Of a stretch of 64,000 nucleotides of DNA, positions 8,411 to 18,273 are shown piece after piece. The position numbers and the translations under genes were made by a program. The DNA is taken from contig NZ_CANMDB010000006.1 of the NCBI RefSeq assembly GCF_947496515.1, positions 62,001 to 126,000 of the forward strand. Direction: 5' to 3'. A model generated the notes under the pieces. That model did not search any database. It worked only from the letters and a program-made list of their open reading frames with translations, and was not told the origin of the DNA. This DNA is from an uncultured Roseobacter sp. (GTDB lineage Bacteria; Pseudomonadota; Alphaproteobacteria; Rhodobacterales; Rhodobacteraceae). Every line of letters starts with the position of its first letter. Within the stretch, counting starts at the first letter, position 1.

Positions 8411-11325
8411 GGATCGACGGCAAGGGGCTGGTTGATCGGTCGCGACCCGTGCGCTTTCAGTTCGACGGTATCGGCCATACCGGTTTTGAGGGCGATACCG
8501 TGGCCTCGGCGCTTTTGGCCAAGGGTGTGCGGCTGATGGGCCGGTCTTTCAAGTATCACCGCCCGCGCGGCGTGCTGACGGCTGACAGTGCCGAGCCCAA
8601 TGCGCTGATCACCGTGGGTCGCGGCGGGCGACAGGAGCCGAACGTGCGCGCGACCCTCCAAGAGATCGCCCCCGGGCTGGAGGCACGCGCGCAGAATGCC
8701 TGGCCGTCGCTGCGGTTCGATGCCATGGCGCTCAACGATCTGATGTGGCCGTTTCTGCGGGCTGGGTTTTACTACAAGACGTTCATGTGGCCGCGCGGGT
8801 TCTGGGAGCGGCTCTACGAGCCGATAATCCGGCGGGCGGCGGGGCTGGGTGCGCTCAACGGTGATCCTGCAGACGGCAGGTTTGAGAAGGCCTATGCCTT
8901 TTGCGATCTGCTGGTGATCGGCGCTGGTCCGACCGGGCTGATGGCTGCGCTGACGGCGGCCCGTGCGGGCGCTGATGTGCTGCTGGTGGATGAGGACAGC
9001 CTGCCGGGTGGGCGGCTCAATGCGGAAACGCACCTTGTCAGCGGCGTGCCCGGGGCGGGGTGGGCCGCGGCGGCTGCGGCGGAACTGGCCGATCTGCCCA
9101 ATGCGCGCCTGATGACGCGGACCACCGTCGTGGGGGCCTATGATCACGGCACCTACGGTGCGCTGGAGCGTGGTGGCCCTGACCGACCCGCCGAGACGTT
9201 CTGGCGGATCGTCGCCGAACGGGTGATCCTTGCTGCCGGGGCACAGGAGCGGATGGTGGCCTTTGCCGACAACGACAGACCCGGCATTATGACAGCCTCC
9301 GCGGTGCGCGCCTATCTCAACCGCTGGGGGGTGGCATCGGGTCAGCGGATCGCGGTGTTCGGCAACAACGACGATGCCCACCGGACGGCACGCGATCTCT
9401 CGGAGGCGGGGGTCGAAGTGGCCGCGGTCATCGACAGCCGCGCCGATGCGACCTGCGATCTCGCGGATGTGCCGTTTCATGCAGGTGCCGTGGTGACGGG
9501 CACCCGCGGTCGCCTTGGGCTGCGGCAGATCACCGTCAAGACAGATCGCGGGATACGCGAGATCGACGCCGATTGCCTCGCGGTCTCGGGCGGCTGGAAC
9601 CCGACGGTACATCTGAGTTGTCACATGAATGCACGCCCGGGTTGGCGCGCGGATATTGCCGCTTTCGTGCCGACCGCGGGCAGCGTGCCGGGGATGGTCG
9701 CCGCAGGTGCCTGTGCCGGGGATTTCAGCACAGCCGCCTGCTTGCGCGCGGGGCAGGAGGCGGCACGGGAGGCGCTTGGCGATTTGGGCCAGCACGTGCC
9801 CCCTGCTGCCCCGCTGCCCAAGACGGAAGACACCCCCTACCGGATCAAACCGCTGTGGTCGGTGCCGGGAAAGGGGCGCGCCTGGCTGGATTTCCAAAAT
9901 GACGTAAGCGTCAAGGATGTGGCACAGGCAGCGGCAGAGAACTTTCGCTCCGTCGAGCATATGAAGCGCTACACCACGCAAGGCATGGCGACCGATCAGG
10001 GCAAGACCTCCAACGTGGCCGCCCTGGCGGTGCTGGCTGAGGTAACCGGACGGGAAATCCCCGAGACTGGCACCACCACGTTCCGACCGCCCTACACGAC
10101 CGTCAGTGTGGCGGCCTTTGGTGCAGGCGGGCAGGGCGCGGGCTTTGCGCCCGAAAGGCGGATCACCTCGCATGGTGCTGCCGTGGCGCGCGGTGCGCCG
10201 ATGATCGAGGCGGGGCTGTGGCGACGCCACAGCTATTTCCCGCAGACGCAGGAGAACCACTGGCGCCAGTCCTGCGACCGGGAGGTGGCATATGTGCGGC
10301 AGGCCGTGGGCGTGTGCGATGTCTCGACCTTGGGCAAGATTGACGTGCAGGGGCCCGATGCGGCGGCGTTTCTCGATGTCGTCTACAGCAACCGCATGTC
10401 GACGCTGGCGCCGGGGCGGGTGCGTTACGGTCTGATGCTGCGCGAAGACGGTTTCGTCATGGATGACGGCACCGCCGCGCGGCTTGGGCCGGAGCACTTC
10501 TTGCTGACCGCGACGACCGCTGCGGCGGGTCTGGTGATGCGGCATCTGGAGTTCGTGCATCAGGCTCATTGCCCCCGGCTTGATCTGCGACTGATGTCCG
10601 TCACCGAACATTGGGCCCAGTTCGCGGTGGCCGGGCCAGGCGCGCGCGCCTTGCTGAATGACCTTCTGGACGACCCGGTGGATGCTGAGGCCTGGGCCTT
10701 CATGGCCTGTGGCCCGGTGACCATCGGCGGTGTCGCGGCCCGGCTCTTTCGCATCTCGTTTTCGGGCGAGCATGCCTATGAGATAGCAGTGCCCGCCCGC
10801 TACGGCGAGAGCCTTTTCACCACGCTCGTCCGCCGCGCGGAGGCGATGGGCGGCGGGGCCTACGGTGTGGAGGCGCTCAACGTGCTGCGGATCGAAAAGG
10901 GACACATCACCCATGCGGAGATGGATGGGCGCACCACGGCATCTGATCTGGGGCTTGAGCGCATGATCAGCGGGCAGAAAGACTGCATCGGCAAGACAAT
11001 GGCGGCACGCCCGGGGCTGGTGGCGGAGGACAGGGGGCAGCTTGTGGGGATCAGACCTGCGGGGGGTGACGTGAGCCTGAGTGCCGGCGCGCATCTTTTC
11101 GACCGGGGCGCGGCGGTTGGGCGCGAGACGAGCCGCGGGCATGTCACCTCGGTTGCCTTCTCGCCGACGCTGGGTCATCACATCGCGCTTGGCCTTGTTG
11201 CCGGGGGCCGCGGGCGGATCGGCGATACCATGCGGCTGGTGGATCACATGCGCGGCGTCGATGTGATGGTAGAGATCTGCGCGCCGGTCTTTGTGGATCC
11301 GGACGGGAGCAGGCTGCGTGGTTGA
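8407..11325 (+). CDS. soxA: Sarcosine oxidase, alpha subunit
   Basis: The large 972-aa subunit. The N-terminal region resembles a ferredoxin-like fold (SFKYHRPRG) but has no cluster cysteines. It is followed by an NAD-binding Rossmann domain (VIGAGPTGLMAALTAARAG, near residue 174) and, from about residue 590, a GcvT-like aminomethyltransferase domain that binds tetrahydrofolate and produces 5,10-methylene-THF. The GTG start overlaps the soxD stop. The C-terminus overlaps the soxG start by 8 bases. Length is slightly below the roughly 1000 aa usual for the family, without a visible gap. Confidence 0.97.
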   Translation: MRIDGKGLVDRSRPVRFQFDGIGHTGFEGDTVASALLAKGVRLMGRSFKYHRPRGVLTADSAEPNALITVGRGGRQEPNVRATLQEIAPGLEARAQNAWPSLRFDAMALNDLMWPFLRAGFYYKTFMWPRGFWERLYEPIIRRAAGLGALNGDPADGRFEKAYAFCDLLVIGAGPTGLMAALTAARAGADVLLVDEDSLPGGRLNAETHLVSGVPGAGWAAAAAAELADLPNARLMTRTTVVGAYDHGTYGALERGGPDRPAETFWRIVAERVILAAGAQERMVAFADNDRPGIMTASAVRAYLNRWGVASGQRIAVFGNNDDAHRTARDLSEAGVEVAAVIDSRADATCDLADVPFHAGAVVTGTRGRLGLRQITVKTDRGIREIDADCLAVSGGWNPTVHLSCHMNARPGWRADIAAFVPTAGSVPGMVAAGACAGDFSTAACLRAGQEAAREALGDLGQHVPPAAPLPKTEDTPYRIKPLWSVPGKGRAWLDFQNDVSVKDVAQAAAENFRSVEHMKRYTTQGMATDQGKTSNVAALAVLAEVTGREIPETGTTTFRPPYTTVSVAAFGAGGQGAGFAPERRITSHGAAVARGAPMIEAGLWRRHSYFPQTQENHWRQSCDREVAYVRQAVGVCDVSTLGKIDVQGPDAAAFLDVVYSNRMSTLAPGRVRYGLMLREDGFVMDDGTAARLGPEHFLLTATTAAAGLVMRHLEFVHQAHCPRLDLRLMSVTEHWAQFAVAGPGARALLNDLLDDPVDAEAWAFMACGPVTIGGVAARLFRISFSGEHAYEIAVPARYGESLFTTLVRRAEAMGGGAYGVEALNVLRIEKGHITHAEMDGRTTASDLGLERMISGQKDCIGKTMAARPGLVAEDRGQLVGIRPAGGDVSLSAGAHLFDRGAAVGRETSRGHVTSVAFSPTLGHHIALGLVAGGRGRIGDTMRLVDHMRGVDVMVEICAPVFVDPDGSRLRG

Positions 11326-11863
11326 TCTGACCGACCGATCCCCCTGTGCCGGATCGCTGCCGCTGAGGATCGGCACATTGACCGTGACGGAAGTGGAGCT
11401 GGGTCGGCTCACTACCGTATCGCCGTTTTTGGGCCAGCGGCGGCTGTCGGCTCAGAGGATGGAGGCGGCCCATGGCATCCCCTGGCCTGAACCGAATCGC
11501 ACCACCGGAACGGATGCCGCGCGCGCGATCTGGTTCGGACACGACACCGTGCTGCTCGCGGGACCGGCGGCGGATCCCTCACTCGCGCAGAGCGCTGCCC
11601 TTACGGATCAATCGGATGCTTGGGCTACAATGCGCGTCAGCGGTGCGGGTGCGGAGGCGGTTCTGGCCCGGCTGGTGCCCGTCGATCTGCGACCGGCACG
11701 CTTTGAGGAAGGCCACACCGCGCGCACGTTGATCAAGCAGATGACCGGATCCGTCACCCGTACCGGCCCCGATGTCTTTTTGCTCATGGTTTTCCGGTCC
11801 ATGGCGCAGACGCTGGTTCATGACCTCACGGAGGCTATGGAAGCTGTCGCGGCGCGCGGGTAA
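11318..11863 (+). CDS. soxG: Sarcosine oxidase, gamma subunit
   Basis: A 181-aa gamma subunit that completes the soxBDAG operon. The sequence includes AVRVSGAGAEAVLARLVPVDL-like segments (positions 11628-11692) typical of the GcvT/YgfZ-related gamma fold. I prefer the GTG at 11318, overlapping the end of soxA and preceded by GGGAGCAGG, to the TTG at 11291, because gamma subunits begin close to this VDLTDRSP segment. With beta, delta and alpha it forms the complete heterotetramer. Confidence 0.92.
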   Translation: MVDLTDRSPCAGSLPLRIGTLTVTEVELGRLTTVSPFLGQRRLSAQRMEAAHGIPWPEPNRTTGTDAARAIWFGHDTVLLAGPAADPSLAQSAALTDQSDAWATMRVSGAGAEAVLARLVPVDLRPARFEEGHTARTLIKQMTGSVTRTGPDVFLLMVFRSMAQTLVHDLTEAMEAVAARG

Positions 11864-11893
11864 GGTAGGGACAAAAGGCAGAGGCGGAGAGAG

Positions 11894-12199
11894 ATGATGA
11901 TAAGAGTGGTTCTGGCGGGTGTTCTGGCCCTGGGGGCATTGCCCGCGGTGGCGCAGAGCGAAAAGGAAGTCAGCTGCGGCTATCAGGCCGATGTGGTGGC
12001 CGCGGTCCGACAGGCGCGGCTCGACCGGGTGCGTGAGCGCAAGGTGGAGGAAACGGTGCTGGCGGGCAATCCTGCCTGGCCCGAGCAGTTCAACAACGCG
12101 ATCCCGCTGGTCACCCCCTGGATCTACGAGATGCCCCGCAAGGAGGTCCGCGACAATGATCTGGCCGCCGTCTGGCGTGAGGCCTGTCTGGCACAGTAA
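11894..12199 (+). CDS. Small secreted protein of unknown function
   Basis: A 101-aa protein with a clear Sec signal peptide (hydrophobic core VVLAGVLALGALP, cleavage likely after AVAQ). The mature part of about 80 residues has two cysteines (SCGYQ and EACLAQ) that could form a disulfide in the periplasm. GGCGGAGAGAG precedes the ATG. It lies between soxG (30 bases) and dnaG (51 bases). No family is recognised; a periplasmic role is inferred from the signal only. Confidence 0.75.
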   Translation: MMIRVVLAGVLALGALPAVAQSEKEVSCGYQADVVAAVRQARLDRVRERKVEETVLAGNPAWPEQFNNAIPLVTPWIYEMPRKEVRDNDLAAVWREACLAQ

Positions 12200-12250
12200 G
12201 GCCGCGTTGCGCGCTTTCACGCCGGGGCGCGCTGTGGCATCATAACGACG

Positions 12251-14206
12251 ATGAGCCTGCCACCGGGATTCTTGGACGAACTGCGCACCCGCCTGAGCCT
12301 GACCTCCGTGGTCGGGCGAAAGGTCACGTGGGACATGCGCAAGTCCAACCAGGCTAAGGGCGACATGTGGGCGCCGTGCCCGTTTCATCAGGAAAAGTCC
12401 GCCAGCTTCCACGTGGATGACCGCAAGGGGTTTTACTACTGCTTCGGTTGTCATGCGAAGGGCGACGCAATTTCCTTCGTGCGCGAGACGGAGAACGTGG
12501 GCTTCATGGAGGCGGTCGAGATCCTCGCCCGCGAAACCGGCATGCCGATGCCCGCCCGCGACCCGCAGGCCCAGCAAAAGGCGGATGTGCGCAGCCAGCT
12601 CGCCGAGGTGATGGAGCAGGCCGTGCGCTATTTCCGCCTGCAGCTGAACACGGGCGCCGCGACAGAGGCGCGTCGTTATTTGGAGAGCCGGGGGCTGGAC
12701 GCCGAGGCGTTGGAGCGGTGGGAGATCGGCTTTGCGCCCGATGCCTGGCAAGGCCTGTGGGATCACCTCAAGGCCAAGAACGTCGACGATCAGCTGATCC
12801 TGGACGCGGGGCTCGCCAAACCGTCCAGCAAGGGCGGCAAACCCTATGACACCTTCCGCGGGCGGATCATCTTTCCCATTCGGGACGCGCGGGGCCGGGC
12901 CATTGCCTTTGGCGGGCGCGCGATGGATCCCAATGACAACGCCAAATATCTGAACTCGCCCGAGACGGCGCTGTTCGACAAGGGCCGCAGCCTTTACAAC
13001 CACGGGCCTGCGCGGACGGCGGCAGGCAAGGGACAGCCGCTGCTGGTCGCCGAAGGATATATGGATGTGATCGCGCTTTCCTCCTACGGGTTCGAGGCGG
13101 CGGTGGCTCCTTTGGGCACGGCGGTCACGGAAAACCAGCTGCAGATGCTCTGGCGGATCGCCCCGGAACCGATTGTCGCATTGGATGGCGATACTGCGGG
13201 TCAGCGCGCCGCCATGCGGCTGATCGATCTGGCGCTGCCGCTGCTGGAGGCCGGGCGCTCATTGCGCTTTGCCATGATGCCGCCCGGAAAGGATCCGGAT
13301 GATCTGCTGCGCGAGGGGGGCGCTGCGGCGCTACAAACGCTGCTCGATGCCGCCCAGCCCATGGTGCGGCTGATGTGGGATCGGGCGGTCAAGGGCAGGG
13401 AAGACAGCTTTGACAGCCCCGAACGCAAAGCGGCGCTGGACAAGGAGTTGCGCGAACAGATCTTCAAGATCAAGGATCCGTCAATCCGCAGCCACTACGG
13501 GCAGCAGATCAAGGACTGGCGCTGGCAGCTCTTCAAGCCCGCACGTCCGCAGCGGCAAGGCGCGGCGCTTCCAAGGTGGCAGACGGCGCGGCAACCGGCC
13601 CGGCTCACCACCAAGACCTCGGAGTACGCGACCAATACGCGGGTCGAGATCGAGCTGCGCGAGCGGATCATCTTGGCAGCACTGGTCCAGTGCCCGGAGG
13701 TGATCGGCGATTTCGAGGCGGCCATCGAGGCGATGCCATGCGCCCAGCCGGAAACCCGCAGGTTGCAGCAACTGCTGTTGTCGAGCGTGGATCAAAGCAG
13801 CGAGATGCTCAGACAGCAGATTTCTGAAAGCTTTGGCGATGACTTCCTTGAAAAACTCACAGGCAAGGGCCACCTCACAACGAATCCGTTCATGCGGTTG
13901 ACGCGCAATTCCGAAACCGCGCGCAAGACAGTGACCGAGGAGCTGGCCAAGCTCCAGAGCACGCTGGGTCTGGACGCCGAGATCTCGGAAGCGGCCGAGG
14001 ACAACATGAGCGACACGGTGGACGAGCGCCTGACATGGCGGCTGTCCGAGGCGGCGAATGCGGCGGAAAGAGCCCGCAAGAGCGGTCAGGAGAACGACGC
14101 GGAATACGATATGGGCACCAACGGCGCCCTGATCGACAAGGGAGAGCGCGCGGCGCTCGACAAGATACTGGGCGCCATTTCCTTTGTGCCGAAACGAAAG
14201 CAATAG
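12251..14206 (+). CDS. dnaG: DNA primase DnaG
   Basis: Replication primase, 651 aa, which makes RNA primers for DnaB-directed lagging-strand synthesis. The N-terminal CHC2 zinc site is visible at C43, H46, C64 and C67. The TOPRIM domain follows, with VAEGYMDVIAL and DGDTAGQRAA. The C-terminal helicase-binding region is divergent, as is usual. It forms the dnaG-rpoD half of the classic macromolecular synthesis operon; rpsU is not adjacent. Confidence 0.97.
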   Translation: MSLPPGFLDELRTRLSLTSVVGRKVTWDMRKSNQAKGDMWAPCPFHQEKSASFHVDDRKGFYYCFGCHAKGDAISFVRETENVGFMEAVEILARETGMPMPARDPQAQQKADVRSQLAEVMEQAVRYFRLQLNTGAATEARRYLESRGLDAEALERWEIGFAPDAWQGLWDHLKAKNVDDQLILDAGLAKPSSKGGKPYDTFRGRIIFPIRDARGRAIAFGGRAMDPNDNAKYLNSPETALFDKGRSLYNHGPARTAAGKGQPLLVAEGYMDVIALSSYGFEAAVAPLGTAVTENQLQMLWRIAPEPIVALDGDTAGQRAAMRLIDLALPLLEAGRSLRFAMMPPGKDPDDLLREGGAAALQTLLDAAQPMVRLMWDRAVKGREDSFDSPERKAALDKELREQIFKIKDPSIRSHYGQQIKDWRWQLFKPARPQRQGAALPRWQTARQPARLTTKTSEYATNTRVEIELRERIILAALVQCPEVIGDFEAAIEAMPCAQPETRRLQQLLLSSVDQSSEMLRQQISESFGDDFLEKLTGKGHLTTNPFMRLTRNSETARKTVTEELAKLQSTLGLDAEISEAAEDNMSDTVDERLTWRLSEAANAAERARKSGQENDAEYDMGTNGALIDKGERAALDKILGAISFVPKRKQ

Positions 14207-14345
14207 GGGCGCCCGGAACAGCGCGAATCAGGTGGTCAAAGAGACTCAACACGATGTGTTGCGTGGAGTAGTTCGGCGCCACGAACCGGTCGATTAACCA
14301 TATCTGAACCGCAAAGGCGCAGAAAAAGAAGGCAAACGGGTGGCC

Positions 14346-14402
14346 GAATCACCCAAAACCGTTAGATGATTCCTCAACGATTCGCGTCCCCGATTCGTTG
14401 AG
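14346..14402 (+). promoter_or_regulatory. Tandem stem-loops in the rpoD leader
   Basis: Two adjacent inverted repeats lie just upstream of the rpoD ribosome site. One is GAATCA (14346-14351) with TGATTC (14367-14372). The other is CTCAACGA (14373-14380) with TCGTTGAG (14395-14402), whose loop adds further TCG/CGA pairing. The TTAGGAG ribosome site follows within 10 bases. They could be a 5'-UTR control structure or an operator. No regulator is identified. Confidence 0.5.
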
Positions 14403-14420
14403 ACCCGTTAGGAGCACCGT

Positions 14421-16403
14421 ATGGCCGCCAAAGACAGCAACACCGAAGCAAAGCCCGACGATCAGGACGCCGGTCACTCGCTCGACATGAGCCAGGCCGC
14501 CGTCAAGAAGATGATCGGCGAGGCGCGCGAGAAGGGCTACATCACCTACGACCAGCTCAACACGGTGCTGCCGCCCGATCAGGTCAGCTCCGAGCAGATC
14601 GAAGATGTGATGTCGATGCTGTCCGAGATGGGTATTAACATCATCGAGGATGAGGACGCCGAGGAAGAAGAAAACAAGGGCTCCACCGAGCTGACGACGA
14701 CCGAAGGCACGCGTGAGGTCACGCTGGGCTCCGGCACGTCCGAGAAGCTCGATCGCACGGATGATCCGGTGCGGATGTATCTGCGCGAGATGGGCTCTGT
14801 CGAACTGCTGAGCCGCGAGGGCGAGATCGCCATCGCCAAGCGGATCGAGGCGGGCCGCAACACGATGATCGCGGGGCTGTGTGAGAGCCCGCTGACCTTT
14901 CAGGCGATCACCATCTGGCGTGACGAACTTTTGTCCGAGGACATCCTGCTGCGCGACGTGATCGATCTGGAGGCCACATTCGGCAACCAGATGGACGAAG
15001 ACGGTGCGGTTGACGAACCCGTGGTCGCTGCCGATGGCACCGCGGCAGAGAAGAAAGAGGACAGCCCGGAGCTGGACGCCGATGGCAACCCAATCGCGCA
15101 GGACGATGATGACGATGACGACGATCAGGCCAACATGTCGCTGGCCGCGATGGAAGCGGCGCTCAAGCCGCAGGTGCTCGAAGCGCTGGACATCATTGCC
15201 GATGACTACGTCAAACTCAGCGAGATGCAGGACAGCCGGATCTCCGCCACGCTGAACGAAGACGGTACCTTCAGCACGGCGGATGAGGAGCTCTACCAAA
15301 AGCTCCGTGCGGAAATCGTTTTGCTGGTCAATGAGTTGCACCTCCATAACAACCGGATCGAGGCGCTGATCGACCAGCTTTACGGGATCAACCGGCGCAT
15401 AATGCAGATCGACAGCTCCATGGTAAAGCTGGCGGATCAGGCGCGCATCAACCGGCGCGAGTTCATCGAGGCCTACCGTGGCTACGAACTCGATCCCAAC
15501 TGGATGGAGCGGATGGCCGGAAAGCCGGGCCGCGGCTGGCAGATGTTCATCGAGCGGTCCTCTGACAAGGTTGAGGCGCTGCGGACGGATATGGCGCAGG
15601 TCGGGCAGTACGTGGGTCTGGACATCTCCGAATTCCGCCGCATCGTACAGCAGGTCCAGAAGGGTGAGAAAGAGGCACGTCAGGCCAAGAAGGAAATGGT
15701 CGAGGCGAACCTGCGGCTGGTGATCTCGATTGCCAAGAAATACACCAATCGCGGGCTGCAATTCCTTGATCTCATTCAGGAAGGTAACATCGGCCTGATG
15801 AAGGCCGTGGATAAATTCGAGTACCGCCGCGGGTATAAGTTCTCCACCTATGCGACCTGGTGGATCCGGCAGGCGATCACGCGCAGCATCGCGGATCAGG
15901 CGCGCACCATCCGCATCCCCGTGCATATGATCGAGACGATCAACAAGCTGGTGCGTACCGGTCGCCAGATGCTGCACGAGATCGGCCGCGAACCGACGCC
16001 CGAGGAACTGGCCGAAAAGCTGCAGATGCCGCTGGAGAAGGTCCGCAAGGTGATGAAGATCGCCAAGGAGCCGATTTCTCTGGAAACGCCCATCGGCGAC
16101 GAGGAAGACAGCCAGCTTGGTGATTTCATCGAGGACAAGAACGCGGTGCTGCCTTTGGACAGCGCCATTCAGGAAAACCTCAAGGAAACCACGACCCGCG
16201 TGCTCGCCTCGCTCACGCCGCGCGAAGAGCGCGTGCTGCGCATGCGCTTTGGCATCGGCATGAACACCGACCACACGCTCGAAGAGGTCGGCCAGCAATT
16301 CAGCGTGACACGCGAACGCATCCGCCAGATCGAGGCGAAAGCGCTGCGGAAGCTCAAACATCCAAGCCGGTCACGCAAGCTGCGGAGCTTCCTGGATCAG
16401 TGA
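14421..16403 (+). CDS. rpoD: RNA polymerase primary sigma factor RpoD (sigma-70)
   Basis: Housekeeping sigma factor, 660 aa. Region 1.1 ([18 protein letters not shown]) is followed by region 1.2 ([20 protein letters not shown]), a long acidic non-conserved region with a run of aspartates near residue 230, the core-binding and -10 recognition region 2 ([20 protein letters not shown]), region 3, and the -35 recognition helix in region 4 ([20 protein letters not shown]). TTAGGAG precedes the ATG. The 214-base gap after dnaG holds its own leader structures, suggesting separate expression. Confidence 0.98.
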   Translation: MAAKDSNTEAKPDDQDAGHSLDMSQAAVKKMIGEAREKGYITYDQLNTVLPPDQVSSEQIEDVMSMLSEMGINIIEDEDAEEEENKGSTELTTTEGTREVTLGSGTSEKLDRTDDPVRMYLREMGSVELLSREGEIAIAKRIEAGRNTMIAGLCESPLTFQAITIWRDELLSEDILLRDVIDLEATFGNQMDEDGAVDEPVVAADGTAAEKKEDSPELDADGNPIAQDDDDDDDDQANMSLAAMEAALKPQVLEALDIIADDYVKLSEMQDSRISATLNEDGTFSTADEELYQKLRAEIVLLVNELHLHNNRIEALIDQLYGINRRIMQIDSSMVKLADQARINRREFIEAYRGYELDPNWMERMAGKPGRGWQMFIERSSDKVEALRTDMAQVGQYVGLDISEFRRIVQQVQKGEKEARQAKKEMVEANLRLVISIAKKYTNRGLQFLDLIQEGNIGLMKAVDKFEYRRGYKFSTYATWWIRQAITRSIADQARTIRIPVHMIETINKLVRTGRQMLHEIGREPTPEELAEKLQMPLEKVRKVMKIAKEPISLETPIGDEEDSQLGDFIEDKNAVLPLDSAIQENLKETTTRVLASLTPREERVLRMRFGIGMNTDHTLEEVGQQFSVTRERIRQIEAKALRKLKHPSRSRKLRSFLDQ

Positions 16404-16423
16404 AAGGCCGAAAAGGGCTGAAT

Positions 16424-16842
16424 TTGAAGGTATCAGGCCGCCGGTTGCGGCAGCCTGACCACGGATCGTCGCGACTTCCTGAAGTGTCGGGAGGGTTGGC
16501 TGCCTTGCTGCTCTCCCCTTTTGTTGCCTATGGCTTTGCGCTGCAGTATTTCGCGGCGGCTTTCGAGGTTGGGGATGGCCGCGTTGAAGCTGACTTTTTT
16601 TTCGCTTGTCTGGCGTTGTGCTTGGTTTCGGTATCGGTGCCATCCTGTTGGTATGCGGTGCCGTCATCGCCCATGATACTCAAACCAATAAAAGTGTGCG
16701 AAAAAGCCGATTTGATCGCATCTTCGGACGTGTCCTGGCGGTGATATTGTTTGGGCTCGGCGCGATGTTCTGCGCGATCTCTTTTGAAGGTCTGGGGGTC
16801 GCGAACACGCTTATACGGGACGCTTTGACGGCGTCTCGATAA
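16424..16842 (+). pseudogene. Membrane-protein gene interrupted by a frameshift at an 8-T run
   Basis: Frame 2 encodes a hydrophobic N-terminal half (GGLAALLLSPFVAYGFALQYF...EADFFF). Frame 1 encodes the C-terminal half (SGVVLGFGIGAILLVCGAVIAH...FGRVLAVILFGLGAMFCAI). The frames meet exactly at eight T residues, 16595-16602. A -1 shift there gives one continuous protein of about 140 aa with around four membrane segments ending at 16842. The start is uncertain: TTG 16424 (AAAAGGG upstream) or GTG 16484. It may be a sequencing indel, a decayed gene, slippage or phase variation. No family is recognised. Confidence 0.45.
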
Positions 16843-16966
16843 TCCGGAATTTTCGAGTGCTGTCGACCGTCATCGTGTACCTGACGCCCGATTGTCTTGC
16901 CTGTCTTGACAGATAATTTGCCAGACCGTTTGCTGAACCGGATCTTTTCCATTTAAAGGACGACCG

Positions 16967-17254
16967 ATGTCATTTCTCAAAAAACTTTTTGGCGGAGGCG
17001 GCAGCGGGGGTGGAACCAGCGAGCCAACGGCTGAAGCCGAGGACTACAAGGGCTGCCGGATCACCCCCACCCCAATCGCCGAAGGCAGCACCTACCGTGT
17101 CTGCGCCATGATCGAAAAGGACGTGGACGGCGAGACGAAGCAGCACAAGCTCGTGCGGGCCGATACGCTGCAGGACCGTGACGAGGCGGAGGCCGCCTGC
17201 ATCCGCAAGGCCAAGCAAGTGATCGACGAGCAGGGCGACAGGCTTTTTGAGTGA
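16967..17254 (+). CDS. HlyU-family protein
   Basis: A 95-aa protein whose C-terminal 70 residues (YKGCRITPTPIAEGSTYRV, then KDVDGETKQHKLVRAD) match the HlyU-like family, named for a putative transcriptional activator but poorly characterised in alphaproteobacteria. A glycine-rich linker follows the MSFLKKLFG N-terminus, which could associate with membrane. AAAGGACGACCG precedes the ATG. Its stop overlaps the next gene's GTG start, so the two are coupled. Confidence 0.8.
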   Translation: MSFLKKLFGGGGSGGGTSEPTAEAEDYKGCRITPTPIAEGSTYRVCAMIEKDVDGETKQHKLVRADTLQDRDEAEAACIRKAKQVIDEQGDRLFE

Positions 17255-17676
17255 GCTCCGTCGGTATGGTGGAGATCACGGTTCAGACCAATGGTCCCGG
17301 CCTCTATGAGATCACGCATCAGGTCGCGCGGCATGTGACCGGTGCAGGCCTTCTGACGCTTTTTATCCGCCATACCTCAGCCAGTCTGCTGATCCAGGAA
17401 AACGCGGACCCGGAGGTGCAGACCGACCTTGCCAATTTCTTTACCCGGCTGGTGCCGCCGTCAACCGATCCGTCGATGGCCTATCTGACGCATATCTACG
17501 AGGGGCCCGACGACATGCCCGCCCATATCAAGGCGGCCCTCCTGCCCACACATCTGTCGATCCCGGTGATCGATGGCCGTATGGCTCTGGGCACCTGGCA
17601 GGGTATCTACCTCTTTGAGCACCGCAACCAACCGCATCAACGGCATGTCATACTGTCGCTTATGACGACCGATTAG
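17251..17676 (+). CDS. YjbQ/UPF0047 family protein (secondary thiamine-phosphate synthase type)
   Basis: A 141-aa member of the YjbQ family. Conserved features are FIRHTSASLLIQENADPEV and the C-terminal LGTWQGIYLFEHR with a nearby histidine. Some members have weak thiamine-phosphate synthase activity in vitro; the physiological role is unresolved. It is coupled to the HlyU-like gene by a 4-base overlap (GTG at 17251; an alternative ATG lies at 17266). Confidence 0.9.
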   Translation: MSSVGMVEITVQTNGPGLYEITHQVARHVTGAGLLTLFIRHTSASLLIQENADPEVQTDLANFFTRLVPPSTDPSMAYLTHIYEGPDDMPAHIKAALLPTHLSIPVIDGRMALGTWQGIYLFEHRNQPHQRHVILSLMTTD

Positions 17677-17805
17677 GTCTGCAAAAGGTACCATATCAGG
17701 CGGTGTCATTTCTCCCCTACCCAAAACCTTGATGCTCCCATATACCTGTGGGTAAGTGGGGCGCGGACCCTACAATCAGAGGCGACAATAGAAGGGGAAT
17801 GGCCG

Positions 17806-18273
17806 ATGCGCTGCCCGTTTTGCGGAAATATTGACACGCAGGTGAAAGACAGCCGACCCGCAGAGGATCACGTCTCGATCCGGCGGCGGCGCTTCTGTCC
17901 GGCCTGCGGCGGGCGCTTTACCACTTACGAACGGGTGCAGCTGCGCGATCTGGTGGTGATCAAATCGAACGGCAAGCGCGAGGATTTCGACCGGGACAAG
18001 CTGGAACGCTCCATCCGGATTTCCATGCAGAAACGCCCTATTGATCCCGACCGGATCGACCAGATGATCAGCGGCATCGTCCGGCGGCTGGAAAGCATGG
18101 GCGAGACCGACATCAACTCCAAGCAGATCGGTGAGATCGTGATGGAGGCGCTGGCCCGGATCGACACTGTGGCTTACGTGCGGTTTGCCAGCGTCTACAA
18201 AAACTTTCAGGCAGCGGATGATTTCGACAAGTTTGTCAGCGAGCTGCGGCCCGAAACGCCCTCAGAGGGGTGA
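17806..18273 (+). CDS. nrdR: Transcriptional repressor NrdR
   Basis: Global repressor of ribonucleotide reductase genes, 155 aa. The N-terminal zinc ribbon has CPFCGN and CPACGGRF; an ATP-cone domain follows (residues about 49-139). It is the usual first member of the nrdR-ribD-rib cluster in proteobacteria. The ATG is preceded by GAAGGGGAATGGCC, and the stop overlaps the ribD GTG start. Confidence 0.97.
   Translation: MRCPFCGNIDTQVKDSRPAEDHVSIRRRRFCPACGGRFTTYERVQLRDLVVIKSNGKREDFDRDKLERSIRISMQKRPIDPDRIDQMISGIVRRLESMGETDINSKQIGEIVMEALARIDTVAYVRFASVYKNFQAADDFDKFVSELRPETPSEG

Noticed and set aside
11291-11317. TTG start giving soxG nine more residues
   Set aside because: The GTG at 11318 has a proper ribosome site and matches where gamma subunits begin.
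8380-11412. 1010-codon open frame antisense to soxA
   Set aside because: It mirrors soxA, has no family signature, and has the His/Arg/Pro-rich composition typical of GC-rich antisense shadows.
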